Of a DNA stretch of 37,939 nt, positions 8,630 to 17,900 are shown one piece after another; position 1 is the stretch's first letter, and the number at the start of each line of letters is the position of its first letter. Origin of the DNA: an uncultured bacterium. GTDB taxonomy: Bacteria; Pseudomonadota; Alphaproteobacteria; Sphingomonadales; Sphingomonadaceae. The notes under the pieces were generated by a model that worked only from the letters and a program-made list of their open reading frames with translations, made no database searches and was not told the DNA's origin. A program made the position numbers and the translations under genes. The DNA lies in the NCBI GenBank assembly GCA_903884945.1, contig CAISGR010000228.1, forward strand, positions 1 through 37,939, read 5' to 3'.

Positions 8630-9927
8630 CACGCCGCCGAGGCGGTGCCGACGGGACGGAAGGCGAAGCCGGCGAGCGTCGCCGGCTTCATCTCGATCGA
8701 GAAGCCCGGAGCGCTCGGCGGCATGTACGCCGCGCCGCGCACGTCGCAGGGGGTCACGAAATGCTCGTGCAGGTGATCGACATATTCGGCCACCCGGCCC
8801 TCGGTCGTCCCCGAGAAGCAGAGATAGTCGATCATCGAGAGATGCTGGACATATTCGCACAGGCCGACGCCACCGGCATGCGGGCAGACCGCCAGGCCCT
8901 GCTTCGCCGCCATCAGCAGTACCGCCAGCACCTCGTTCACGCCGCCGAGCCGGCAGGCGTCGATCTGCACCACGTCGATCGCGCCGCGGCTGATGAACTG
9001 TTTGAACATCACCCGGTTCTGGCACATCTCGCCGCTCGCGACCTGGACCGGGGCGACCCCTGCGCGGATGCGGCGATGGCCCTCGATATCGTCGGGGCTG
9101 GTCGGCTCCTCGATGAACCAGGGTTTGGCGAAGGCGAGCGCGTTGACCCGCTCGATCGCCTCGTCGACGTCCCAGATCTGGTTCGCGTCGATCATCAGCT
9201 TCACGTCGGGGCCGATCACCTCGCGCGCGATGGTCACGCGGCGGCGGTCGTCCGCGGCATTGGCGCCGACCTTGAGCTTGATATGGCCGAAGCCCTCTTC
9301 CACTGCTTTGGCGCACAGCCGGCGGAGCTTCTCGTCCGAATAGCCGAGCCAGCCCGCCGAGGTGGTGTAGCAGGGATAGCCCCGTGCCTTCAGCGTCTCG
9401 ACCCGCGCCGCCTTGCCCACCGCGCGCGCCTCCAGCAGCGCCACTGCCTCGCCGGGCGTGATGAAGTCGGAAATATAGCGGAAGTCGATCAGGCCGACGA
9501 TCTCGGCCGGGCTCATCTCGGCGATCAGCTGCCACAGCGGCTTGCCCGATTGCTTTGCCAGCAGGTCCCACACCGCATTGACGATCGCGCCGGTGGCGAG
9601 ATGGATCACGCCCTTTTCCGGGCCGATCCAGCGCAACTGGCTATCGCTGGTCACGTGCCGCCAGAAGCGCGCGCCGTCCGCCCGGATCCAGTCGAGGTCG
9701 AGGCCGACCACCAATGGCGCCAGCGCCGCGATCGCCGCGCAACAGATCTCATTGCCCCGGCCGATCGTGAAGGTCAGCCCGTGGCCGGACAGGCCGGCAT
9801 CGTCGGTCTCGAGGATGCAATAAGCGGCGGAATAATCCGGATCGGGATTCATCGCGTCCGATCCGTCGAGCAGCAGCGCGGTCGGAAACCGCAGGTCGAG
9901 AATCCGGATGCCGGTAATGGTCGTCAT
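8629..9927 (-). CDS. fucD: L-fuconate dehydratase (enolase superfamily)
   Basis: 432-residue mandelate-racemase-type enolase-superfamily enzyme converting L-fuconate to 2-keto-3-deoxy-L-fuconate. The catalytic set is complete: the Lys-x-Lys pair in HIKLKVG (Lys217, Lys219), metal ligands Asp247 (MIDANQIWD), Glu273 (FIEEPTSPDD) and Glu300 (ASGEMCQNR), and His350 in CPHAGGVGL. These positions are one residue off the numbering I recall for the characterised Xanthomonas fuconate dehydratase. Length and segments such as SDSQLRWIGPEKGVIH also fit that family. The ATG at 9927 is chosen because the upstream extension has no family similarity. It is the first gene of a three-gene minus-strand operon; a copy of the shared operator lies about 100 bp upstream. 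It supplies the one step missing from the plus-strand fucose operon at 20.6-24.7 kb. Confidence 0.93.
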   Translation of the reverse strand: MTTITGIRILDLRFPTALLLDGSDAMNPDPDYSAAYCILETDDAGLSGHGLTFTIGRGNEICCAAIAALAPLVVGLDLDWIRADGARFWRHVTSDSQLRWIGPEKGVIHLATGAIVNAVWDLLAKQSGKPLWQLIAEMSPAEIVGLIDFRYISDFITPGEAVALLEARAVGKAARVETLKARGYPCYTTSAGWLGYSDEKLRRLCAKAVEEGFGHIKLKVGANAADDRRRVTIAREVIGPDVKLMIDANQIWDVDEAIERVNALAFAKPWFIEEPTSPDDIEGHRRIRAGVAPVQVASGEMCQNRVMFKQFISRGAIDVVQIDACRLGGVNEVLAVLLMAAKQGLAVCPHAGGVGLCEYVQHLSMIDYLCFSGTTEGRVAEYVDHLHEHFVTPCDVRGAAYMPPSAPGFSIEMKPATLAGFAFRPVGTASAA

Positions 9928-10028
9928 GCGCGCGCCCGATACGCGGGACGGCGATCCATGAAACAACGCACTCGCCCCCTCCCCGGCACTCCGCACCAGC
10001 CTTTGCTTGCCCGACGCTTTGTTCGCGG

Positions 10029-10045
10029 GTGATGAGCATTTTCAT
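10029..10045 (-). promoter_or_regulatory. Shared fucose-regulon operator candidate, copy 1 (fucD promoter)
   Basis: Plus-strand GTGATGAGCATTTTCA (10029-10044) aligns without gaps to copies at 18258 and 20481. It shares 13 of 16 bases with the 18258 copy, including the invariant ATTTTCA half and, in both, a preceding G (GGTGA). It lies 101 bp upstream of the fucD ATG. The left half is the weakest of the three copies. The pattern TGAAA-N5-TTTCA resembles operators of KdgR-type IclR regulators, and an IclR gene is the adjacent gene. Confidence 0.55.
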
Positions 10046-10115
10046 AGGTGGGAAAATACTGAAGCGCAAGCGCGCAGTGGCGCGGTCGCGTGTCGTCACG
10101 ACGGGGATGGATTCT

Positions 10116-10166
10116 TGGCGCGCTCCTTGCCGTCATGCCGGACGTGTCCGGGCATCCACCGCGCCG
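10116..10166. repeat. REP-like palindromic intergenic element
   Basis: The core is a near-perfect inverted repeat, ATGCCGGAC / GTCCGGGCAT (10135-10143 and 10146-10155, one bulged G, two-base loop). Outer GGCGCG and CGCGCC arms (10117-10122, 10160-10165) allow a longer cruciform. A core of this kind (CGTCATGCCGGAC...TCCGGCAT) is typical of dispersed intergenic repeats in sphingomonads and other alphaproteobacteria. It lies downstream of the IclR stop and upstream of the fucD promoter, where it may also end or protect transcripts. The rest of 9928-10268 shows only the operator at 10029 and no gene. Confidence 0.5.
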
Positions 10167-10268
10167 CGGATCGCCGCGCCGCCGGGCGCGCGGCATGGTG
10201 GCCTGCGGGACGGGCCCGGGGCGACGATCGGGACGGGTCGGCTTCAGCGCACCGGAAAGCCGCCGGGA

Positions 10269-11069
10269 TCAGATCCGGCTGTCGCTTTCGACCAGCTGCT
10301 CGGAGATGCGATCGGCGGCGGCGCGCACATAATTGCCCGCATCGGCCTTGGGCAGATGCGGCCCCAGCTTCTTCAGGAAGGGCACCGTCAGCGCGGCCGC
10401 CGCGACCCCGCCGCGCATCACCGGCGCGGAAATATCGGTAACGCCCCCGACGAACCGGCTGGGCGTGAGTTCGAAGCGTCGCTTGCGGATGTCATCGGCA
10501 TGGGTCCGGAAGGCCTCCAGTTCCAGCTCGTCGAGCGGCGGGTTGAGCATCTTCTCCCAGCGCCGCCGGATATCCTCGGGCTGGAAGGCATAGAGCACTG
10601 CGCCCGACGCCGCCTGGGGCAGCGGCCGGCGATAGCCGACCCGTACCGAGAAGCCGAGTTGCTCGCTCGATTCCATGCGCGCGACCACCACCATCTCGCC
10701 CAGCGTGTGCACGGCGAGATGGCAGGACTGGCCGAGGTCGAGCGCGAGCTGGCGCATCACCGGCAAGGCCAGCTCGACCAGGCTGTGCATGCGCGGCTGC
10801 TGCATCCCGAGCGAGAACAGCCGGTCGGTGAGCAGATAGCCCTCGGCCGAGGGATCCTGCTCGATATAGCCGCGGAATTCGAGCACCTGCACCATGCGGA
10901 ACAACTCGCCGTGCGACCGGCCGAGCTCGTTGACGATCGCGGTCAGCGTCATCGGTGCGCGCGCGGTGGCGAGCAGTTCCAGGATGTCGAGCCCCTTTTC
11001 GAGGGCCGGTGCCTTGTAGCGGCGGTCGTCGTCGATGGATGACTCGTCTGGTGACACGCCGCGCCTCAT
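10269..11069 (-). CDS. IclR-family transcriptional regulator
   Basis: 266-residue regulator. The N-terminal winged helix-turn-helix covers about residues 20-85, with the recognition region at 41-67 (TLTAIVNELGRSHGELFRMV). The C-terminal IclR effector-binding domain covers about 95-260; segments such as GQSCHLAVH and VGGVTDISAPV are typical. IclR proteins bind DNA as dimers or tetramers and respond to small acids or sugars. The gene sits between the receptor/halogenase block and fucD-GH74-GH29 on the same strand, 84 bp after the small exported protein gene, so it may be co-transcribed with that block or have its own promoter. It is the best local candidate for the repeated TGAAA-N5-TTTCA-like operator, and a fucose-pathway acid would be a reasonable effector; both points are inference. 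The start at 11069 has only a weak ribosome site, and a start slightly downstream is possible. Confidence 0.9.
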   Translation of the reverse strand: MRRGVSPDESSIDDDRRYKAPALEKGLDILELLATARAPMTLTAIVNELGRSHGELFRMVQVLEFRGYIEQDPSAEGYLLTDRLFSLGMQQPRMHSLVELALPVMRQLALDLGQSCHLAVHTLGEMVVVARMESSEQLGFSVRVGYRRPLPQAASGAVLYAFQPEDIRRRWEKMLNPPLDELELEAFRTHADDIRKRRFELTPSRFVGGVTDISAPVMRGGVAAAALTVPFLKKLGPHLPKADAGNYVRAAADRISEQLVESDSRI

Positions 11070-11153
11070 GCTGGTTCGCTTCGGATGGAACCCGTCAGAT
11101 AGGGTGCGGACCGGGCCGGCGGCAAGAAATTCATCGCTGCCCGCCCTGACCGC

Positions 11154-11822
11154 TCAGCGCTTCGGGACCGCGACGTCGAAACGGTGCGTCTCGCCGTCGA
11201 ACGCGACAGTGACGATCACCGACGCGGTCTTGCCCCGCTTCAGCCTGGTGGTGACGACCTGCCCGCCGTCCGCCGCGCCCGGCTTCAGCGTCATCGGCTT
11301 GAGCAGTACCCCGTCGAGCGCGGCGACGGCCGCTACGGTCTTGGGGTCGGTCCGTCGCTGCGACCGCTCGATCGTGCCCTGCGGCACGCCGCCCAGCGTC
11401 GTGCCCATGCCGCCGGTGAAGCCGCTCACATCGGTCTGTCCGCTGGGCGTGATCGGCAGCGCGGCACCGGCATGGCCCTGGCTGATATCCTCGGTGGCGT
11501 TGCCCGGGGCCACCCCGCCCTGCTCGGCCAGCAGCGCTTCGCGCGGGACCAGCGGCACCGCCGCACCGTCCGGCAGCGCGATCGAGACGCTGGCGGGGCC
11601 GAACTCGGCCGGCGCCTTGCCGCGGTTCAGCACGACGATCCGGAGCACCAGCCGCCCGTTCGCCAGCACCGGATCGGCCACCACATGCACCTCGCCGATC
11701 GCCTGCCGCGACACCAGCCCGGCGGTCGCATCCCCGGTGACGAGTGGTGGTGCGGCGGGCTGCTGCGCCAGCGCCGGCGGCGCACCAAGTGCCCATGCGA
11801 TCGCGAACCCGGTCCATCTCAT
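11154..11822 (-). CDS. Exported protein of unknown function
   Basis: 222-residue protein with a clear signal peptide (cleavage near residue 19, Ala-Leu-Ala before Gln-Gln-Pro). The mature part is low in Cys and His and is rich in short beta-type segments such as GRLVLRIVVLNRGKAP, which suggests an immunoglobulin-like fold. The C-terminus reads like a strand pair (SVIVTVAFDGETHRFDVAVP). I do not recognise a named family. The gene follows halogenase 1 by 16 bp with a plausible GGGAGCAGG ribosome site, so it belongs to the same operon as the two halogenases. An overlapping frame of similar length on the same strand lacks the signal peptide and looks like shadow sequence. A periplasmic accessory to the receptor/halogenase system is possible but unproven. 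Confidence 0.75.
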   Translation of the reverse strand: MRWTGFAIAWALGAPPALAQQPAAPPLVTGDATAGLVSRQAIGEVHVVADPVLANGRLVLRIVVLNRGKAPAEFGPASVSIALPDGAAVPLVPREALLAEQGGVAPGNATEDISQGHAGAALPITPSGQTDVSGFTGGMGTTLGGVPQGTIERSQRRTDPKTVAAVAALDGVLLKPMTLKPGAADGGQVVTTRLKRGKTASVIVTVAFDGETHRFDVAVPKR

Positions 11823-11838
11823 GATCCTGCTCCCTTCG

Positions 11839-13368
11839 TCAGACGCCGGCCGGCGGGATCGCGCGGCAATGGCGTTCGATGAACTGTGCGTGCCCCGGCA
11901 TCGCCGCCGCCGTGCCGGCGATCACCTTGCGCATCCCCGAGAGCACGGCCCGTGCCTCGTTCGGCGCGATGACGTCGGCGAGCGTGTCATAGCGTTCCGG
12001 GCTGATGCCCTGGCCGAGCATCACGGCGAGCCAGCTCGCCTCGTGGAACAGGTCCTTTTCGCGCTCGATCAGCCGCCCGCTGTGGCGGAACATCTCGATC
12101 TTCTCGGCAAGCGTATCGGGAATCTCCATCTCGCGGCACGCCTGCCAGAAGGGCAGGTCGCGCGCATTGGCCTTGTAGTGGAGCACGAGAAAATCGCGGA
12201 CCGACTCGAACTCGCGCGAGACCTGGCGGTTATATTCGGCCGCCACGCGTGGATCGAAATCGCGGTCCGGGAACCATGCAAGCAGCTTGGTGATGCCGCT
12301 CTGGACGAGGTGCAGGCTGGTCGATTCGAGCGGCTCGAGAAAGCCGGAGGCGAGCCCGAGCGTCACGACGTTCCGCGACCAGGCGACCGCGCGCTGCCCG
12401 GTGACGAAGCGCAGCCGCCGCGGATCGCCGGTGGCGGGAGTATCGAGACCCTCGAGCAGGAAGCGCTCGGCCGTGTCGTCTTCCATGTAGCGGCTGCAAT
12501 AGACATGCCCGTTGCCGGTGCGGTGCTGCAGCGGGATGCGCCATTGCCAGCCCGCCGTCCGCGCAGTCGAGCGCGTATAGGGGGGCGGATCGGGCATGCG
12601 CGCGCTCGGCACTGCGATCGCCCGGTCGCATGGCAGCCAGTTGCTCCAGTCCCGGTAGCCGACGCCGAGCGCGCCCCCGATCAGCAGCGCGCGAAAGCCG
12701 GTGCAATCGAGGAAGAAATCCGCCTCGAGCCGCCGCCCGTCCTCCAGCACCAGCGCCTCGACGAACCCGTTTTCCGTCCTGAGCGCGACGCCCCCGATCT
12801 TGCCCTCGACGCGCGTGACGCCCCGCGCCTCGGCATAGGCGCGCAGGAACCCCGCATAGAGGCCGGCATCGAAATGATAGGCATAGGAATAGGTCGAGAA
12901 GACCGAGCGCGGATTGTTCGGCGGGCGATCGAAGCGGCCGAGATAGGCGGCGGCTTCGGTCAGCGAATAGGCCGAGAGCGGCGTCGGATCGCCCTGCGCG
13001 CGGGCGCGCAGCCATTGCTGGTGGAAAGGCGTCATCCCGAAATCGTCGCCATAGCGGCCGAACGGATGGAAATAACGATGCCCCGGCCGCAGCCAGTCGA
13101 CGAACTCGATGCCGAGCTTGAACGTGCCCTGCGTCGCGCGGACGAATTCGCCCTCGTCGATGCCGAGGATACGGTTGAACGCCTGGATCGGCGGGATCGT
13201 CGCTTCCCCGACGCCGACCGTGCCGATCTCCTCGGATTCGACGACCACGATCCGGCACCCGGTGCCGACCAGCGCCGCCGACAGCGCGGCCGCCGCCATC
13301 CAGCCGGCGCTGCCGCCGCCCGCGACGATGATCGAGCGGATCGCCCGGCTCTCCGCCCCGCCGGTCAT
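11839..13368 (-). CDS. Tryptophan 7-halogenase-family flavoprotein (halogenase 1)
   Basis: 509-residue member of the flavin-dependent tryptophan halogenase family (PF04820 type). Visible marks are the FAD-binding GGGSAG at 17-22, GTFKLGIEF with Lys84 near the position of the family's essential lysine, the GWQWRIP signature at 273-279, and EPLESTS at 344-350, where Glu347 matches the substrate-orienting glutamate of PrnA/RebH. So the catalytic set for making HOCl or HOBr and passing it through the tunnel appears intact. The ATG at 13368 overlaps the stop of the upstream paralogue by 4 bases (ATGA). Longer frames upstream run into that paralogue and are not used. Homologues next to TonB receptors in sphingomonads and xanthomonads include brominating enzymes acting on indoles, but their native substrates are unknown. 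A separate flavin reductase, which such enzymes need, is not in the window. Confidence 0.9.
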   Translation of the reverse strand: MTGGAESRAIRSIIVAGGGSAGWMAAAALSAALVGTGCRIVVVESEEIGTVGVGEATIPPIQAFNRILGIDEGEFVRATQGTFKLGIEFVDWLRPGHRYFHPFGRYGDDFGMTPFHQQWLRARAQGDPTPLSAYSLTEAAAYLGRFDRPPNNPRSVFSTYSYAYHFDAGLYAGFLRAYAEARGVTRVEGKIGGVALRTENGFVEALVLEDGRRLEADFFLDCTGFRALLIGGALGVGYRDWSNWLPCDRAIAVPSARMPDPPPYTRSTARTAGWQWRIPLQHRTGNGHVYCSRYMEDDTAERFLLEGLDTPATGDPRRLRFVTGQRAVAWSRNVVTLGLASGFLEPLESTSLHLVQSGITKLLAWFPDRDFDPRVAAEYNRQVSREFESVRDFLVLHYKANARDLPFWQACREMEIPDTLAEKIEMFRHSGRLIEREKDLFHEASWLAVMLGQGISPERYDTLADVIAPNEARAVLSGMRKVIAGTAAAMPGHAQFIERHCRAIPPAGV

Positions 13369-14876
13369 GCCGGCACCGGCGCCGGGCAGGCCCGGCTGAT
13401 GAAGGTCGCATGATCGGGCATTGTCTCGGCGGCGCGCGCGATCGCGGCGCGGCGCTGCGCCATGCCGCCGCGCAGCTGATCCAGGCCGAGCTGGTCGACG
13501 ATCGGATCGTAGCGCCGGGGCAGCACGCCGTTGCCCAGGAAGATCGCGACCCAGCTCGGCTCCTGATAGGATTCCTCGGCATAGAGCGGGACGCGGCCGC
13601 CCGCCTCCCACACCGCGATCTTGTGCGCGAGCTCGTCGGGGATCGCCGCATTCCGGCAATGCGCCCACATCGGCTCGGACCGGCGGCTGCGACAATAATG
13701 CAGGATCAGGAAGTCGCGGATCCGCGCATATTCGCTCGCGGTGACGCGGTTATACTCGTCGATCAGCACCGGATCGAAGCTCATGTCGGGCAGCAGCTCG
13801 ACCAGCCGGGCCAGGCCGGTCTGGATCAGCTGGATGCTGGTCGATTCAAGCGGCTCCATGAAGCCCGCGGCGAGACCGAGCGCGACGACGTTGCGGTGCC
13901 AGAATTTCTCGCGATGGCCAGTGGTGAAGCGCAGCAGCCGCGGCTCGCCGAGCGGCGCGCCATCGAGATTGTCGAGCAGCGACGCCACCGCCGCGTCGTC
14001 CGAGATGAAGGCGCTGGCGTAGACATGGCCGTTGCCGATGCGATGCTGCAACGGGATCCGCCATTGCCAGCCGGCGGCGCGCGCGGTGGAGCGGGTATAG
14101 GGCGTCATCGGTCCGCGCCGCTCGCAGCCGACCGCGACGGCGCGGTCGCAGGGCAGCAGGTGCGACCAGTCGACATAGCCCACCCCGAGCGCCCGGGAGA
14201 TCAGCAGGCCGACGAAGCCGGTGCAGTCGACGAAGAAGTCGCCGGCGATATCCTCGCCGCCGCCCTGCAGGCGCAGGCGCGCGACATTGCCGGTTTCCGG
14301 ATCGAGCACCACCTCGGCGATCCTGCCCTCGCGCCGGCGCACGCCGCGCCCCTCCGCATAGCCGCGCAGATAGCGGGCATAGAGGCCGGCATCGAAATGA
14401 TAGGCATATTTGTAGAAAGCCGCCTCGCCCCGCATCGCCTCGGGCGGGGCGAACCGGTCGCGACGCGCGGCCGCATAGGGCATCGACCAGTCCTCGATCG
14501 GCGCCCGCTCGCCCAGGCGGTGCAGCTTCAGCCAGTAATGGTGCGGCGAGACGCCCTGGATCGCGTCGCCGAAATCGCCGAACCCGTTGAAATGGATGTT
14601 GCCTGGCTCGCCCCAGTCACGGAATTCGATGCCGAGCTTGAAGGTGCCGTTGGTCTTCGCCACGAAATCGGGCTCGTCGATCCCGAGCACGCCGTTGAAC
14701 TGCGCCACCAGCGGCACCGTCGCCTCGCCCACGCCGATCGTGCCGATCTCGTCCGATTCAACCAGCAGGATTTCGGTGCCAGGCGGGGGCAGGAAACGCG
14801 CGAGCAGGGCAGCCGCCATCCAGCCCGCGGTTCCGCCACCGGCAATCACGATCCTGCGGACGGGTGCGTGTGACAT
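13365..14876 (-). CDS. Tryptophan 7-halogenase-family flavoprotein (halogenase 2)
   Basis: 503-residue paralogue of the next gene, with the same order of motifs: GGGTAG at 13-18, GTFKLGIEF with Lys80, GWQWRIP at 269-275 and EPLESTS at 341-347 (Glu344). The two proteins are clearly related along their whole length but diverge strongly in the 95-160 region, where the substrate cavity of the family is partly built, so they probably do not accept the same substrate. The start at 14876 has an AGGGG ribosome site (CGTAGGGGTAGTCC before the ATG). It lies just 39 bp after an intrinsic terminator that ends the receptor message. Expression therefore depends on read-through or on a promoter within the terminator region, and stops at the small exported protein gene downstream. 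Confidence 0.9.
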   Translation of the reverse strand: MSHAPVRRIVIAGGGTAGWMAAALLARFLPPPGTEILLVESDEIGTIGVGEATVPLVAQFNGVLGIDEPDFVAKTNGTFKLGIEFRDWGEPGNIHFNGFGDFGDAIQGVSPHHYWLKLHRLGERAPIEDWSMPYAAARRDRFAPPEAMRGEAAFYKYAYHFDAGLYARYLRGYAEGRGVRRREGRIAEVVLDPETGNVARLRLQGGGEDIAGDFFVDCTGFVGLLISRALGVGYVDWSHLLPCDRAVAVGCERRGPMTPYTRSTARAAGWQWRIPLQHRIGNGHVYASAFISDDAAVASLLDNLDGAPLGEPRLLRFTTGHREKFWHRNVVALGLAAGFMEPLESTSIQLIQTGLARLVELLPDMSFDPVLIDEYNRVTASEYARIRDFLILHYCRSRRSEPMWAHCRNAAIPDELAHKIAVWEAGGRVPLYAEESYQEPSWVAIFLGNGVLPRRYDPIVDQLGLDQLRGGMAQRRAAIARAAETMPDHATFISRACPAPVPA

Positions 14877-14914
14877 GGACTACCCCTACGCAATCATAGC
14901 GCGTGAGGACGACG

Positions 14915-14946
14915 AAAAAAGCGCCCCCGGCCGGGACCGGGGGCGC
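14915..14946 (-). terminator. Rho-independent terminator between receptor and halogenase genes
   Basis: Perfect 10-bp stem GCGCCCCCGG / CCGGGGGCGC (14921-14930 and 14937-14946) with a six-base loop, followed on the minus strand by six T. It starts 16 bases after the receptor stop codon. It should reduce but not necessarily abolish transcription into the halogenases. Confidence 0.88.
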
Positions 14947-14961
14947 GAAGTGAGGAAGGGG

Positions 14962-17900
14962 CTAGAAAACGCCACGCACCAGAAATGCGAACCGCCTATC
15001 GGTGTCCGTCCAGCTGTACCGCGGCTTGAGGTCGGGATCGCCGACATCAAGGAAGGTCCGCGAGTTCAGCAGGTTCGTGCCCTGCACACCAATCTTGATA
15101 TGTTTGTTGATCGAATAGAGCAGCGACCCGTCGAGCTGGCCGTAATTCTCGGACCAGACCGGGAAATTGATGTTCGCCGCCGATGTCGTGAGCAAATAGG
15201 TCGACCGCCAGTTATAGGCCAGACGCGCCGAGATTCCGTATTTCTCGTAAATGCCCGCGATGTTGAACGAATATTTCGACAGGCCCTCGAGCGGCAGGTT
15301 GGGCCGGACGGCGTTCGTCGTCTGGTTCGAGTCGAACACGTTCACCGCCGTGTTGCGACCGCCGGTGCTGTCGACAAAGGTGAAGTTGCCCTGGAAGCCG
15401 AGGCCGCTGAGCGGGCCGGGCAGCATGTCGAAGAACTGGGTATAGGCCGCCTCGAAGCCCTTGATCGTGCCGTGCGACCCATTGGTCTGCTGCGTCACGT
15501 CGAAGGTCAGCGTCTGTCCGTTGCTGGTATAGGTCTGCGAGGCCACGCCCGCGAAGATATAGTTGCTGATATCCTTGTAGAAGGCAGCGAAGGTCAGGCT
15601 GTTCGACTTGGAGAAATACCATTCGAGGCTGAGATCGAACTGGTTCGACCGGGTCGGCTTCAGGTCGGGATTGCCCGCCGTGCCGGTGAAGGCGGTCACC
15701 CGCCCGCCGACCCCGGTGCCGTTGGCGATACCCGTGGCGGAATCGAAGGCGAAGCCGAGCGTGGTGAAGGGGTTGAGCTGCGCGAAGGTCGGCCGGATGA
15801 TCGCCTTGGCCGCCGCGAGGCGGAGCTGGAGATTGTCCTTCAGGTAGAAGCGCAGGTTCAGGCTGGGCAGCACATCGGTATAGGAGCCGCTCTGCTTCTG
15901 GGTCAGCGCGCCGATATTGCCGCTCGCAAAGGAGAAGGCGTTGGCGAGCAGCGTGCAATCGGCCTGCGTGACCGTCTGTCCCGCGCGCGGTCCGCTCGTG
16001 ATCGGCGTGCCGACGACGCAACTGCCGACCGTGGGCGCCGCGACCCGCACCGCCGAACCCGTGGCCGTCGTGTCCGTGCCGATGATCCGCACGCCGATGT
16101 TGCCGTCGAAGTGGAAGCCACCCTCGGACCCGAAGCGCAGCAGGGCATAGCCCGCCTTGGTCTTCTCGGTCTGGTTGTTGATGCCGCCGCTGACATTGTC
16201 GGCCCCGGGCGCCGCAAGCGAATAATCGGTGCTGAGGGGCGTCCAGCCCCAACCGGCGGATTCGGTGTTCTTCAGGTAATTATAGGCGTTCGCCGTGCCG
16301 TTGCTGACCAGCCCGGCGCTTGGAAACCAGAAGGTGCTCCCGACCGAAGGCACCTGGCCCCGGAAGAAGTTGCCATAGCTGAACAGGCTCGATTGGGACG
16401 GCAGCCCGGCATTCTGATGCGTCGCATCGTAGCCGGTCTGGTTGAGGTAAACCGGCGGCCCGCCGCCCCAATATTGGGCCGAGAGCAGCGCCCAGTTATA
16501 GCCGGTCTGGCGCGTGATCGCGTTGCGATCGGTGCCGCGCACGCCGAGCCGGAACGACTTCAGGAAGGGGCTGTCGGTGAAGGTATATTCGACGTCGGCG
16601 CGTTCGGCCCATTCATGCGCTTCATTGTCTTCGATATGGTCCATCGCAGCCGCCCACCAATAGGCGCCCTGGCCGGTCGCCCAGTCGCCGAAGCTGCCCG
16701 ATGTTGGGCTGATGGTCATCGACGGATCGTCGCCGCGGAAATCGAACTTGATCGTGGCGGGGGTGGCAGTCTGGGTGAAGGCGGTCAGGCTGACGACCTG
16801 CGCGGTCGACTTCACATATTGGACGTCGGCGCCGATCGACCAATGCTCGTCGGGCGTCCAGCGGACATTGAAGGAATAGTCCTGCGTCTTCTTGCTGGAG
16901 GAACCATAGCGCGTATCGGGATTGAGCTGCCGGTCGGTTATCGTTCCCGAAGTGAGCTGATGCTCCGGCCCGAAGGTGTAGGTCGAGTTGTCTGCCGACG
17001 GGGCGTTGTAATCGCCGACGGCGTGCTCGATATCGTGCGGATCGGCCTTGCTGATCAACGCTTCGCCCGTGAACAGCAGCGTGTCGCTCGGCTTCCACTG
17101 CAGCGATCCGTCAAAGGCGGTGCGCTTCTGCTCCCAGTCGATCTGGCGATAGCCCATCCCGTTGGGGATATAGACGTTGGTGCCGGCGGCGAGCCCATCC
17201 TGCGCCGCGGTGAGCGTCGCGCGATCATAGCGCCCTGCCGAAATACTGTCCGTGCGGTTGCCGATATTGCCGATGCTGTAGGACAGCAGGATGCCGATCT
17301 CGCCGAGCGGCGTGCTCCAGCGGTCGCTGACCAGGGCGTTGCCGGACCAGAAACCCTTCTTGCGCAGATCGGCATAATTATAGTCGCCCGAGGCCGCGAC
17401 CACGAGGCCGGGCGCATCGAACGGCTTGCGCGTGCGCAGATTGATCACGCCGCCGATACCACCCTCGACCAGTTCGGCCGACGGGTTCTTGTAGACGTCG
17501 ACCCCGGCGAGCAGATCGGACGAGACGTCCTCGAAGCTCAGCCCGCGACCATTATTGGCCGAGAAGACGTCCCGGCCGTTGAGCTCGGAGCGAACCCAGG
17601 ACAGGCCGCGGATGAACACGCCGCCGCCTTCGGACGACAGGCGCGCGGGATCGCGATTCTCGTTGGTGCGCTGGAGCGTGATGCCGGCGATGCGCTGCAG
17701 CGCTTCCGAGACCGAGCGATCCGGCAGCGCGCCGATATCCTGCGCCGTGATCGAATCCATCACCTGTTCGGCATTCTGCTTGCGTGCCTGGGCACTCTGC
17801 AGCGAGGCGCGAATGCCCGTTACGACGATGTCGCCCTTGGTGTCGGTCGAAAGGGAATCCTGGTCCGATGATTGCGTGCCGGCATCCGATGCCTGCGCGG

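Noticed and set aside
5813..8776. Plus-strand open frame of 987 codons across the fucosidase and GH74 genes
   Set aside because: Low-complexity Arg/Pro/Ala composition with no family features; both minus-strand genes have intact catalytic motifs.
8630..9571. N-terminal extension of the GH74 frame by 314 codons
   Set aside because: The extension lies entirely within fucD in another frame; a signal peptide begins exactly at the ATG at 8629.
11131..11817. Alternative 228-codon minus-strand frame overlapping the small exported protein
   Set aside because: Gly/Arg/Ala-rich without signal peptide; the chosen frame has a signal peptide and ribosome site.
13369..13695. N-terminal extension of halogenase 1 into halogenase 2
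   Set aside because: The FAD-binding motif follows the ATG at 13368 at the normal distance, and the extension has no family similarity.
14587..17871. Plus-strand open frame of 1094 codons opposite the second TonB receptor
   Set aside because: Shadow of the receptor gene; it also crosses the receptor's terminator and the halogenase start.
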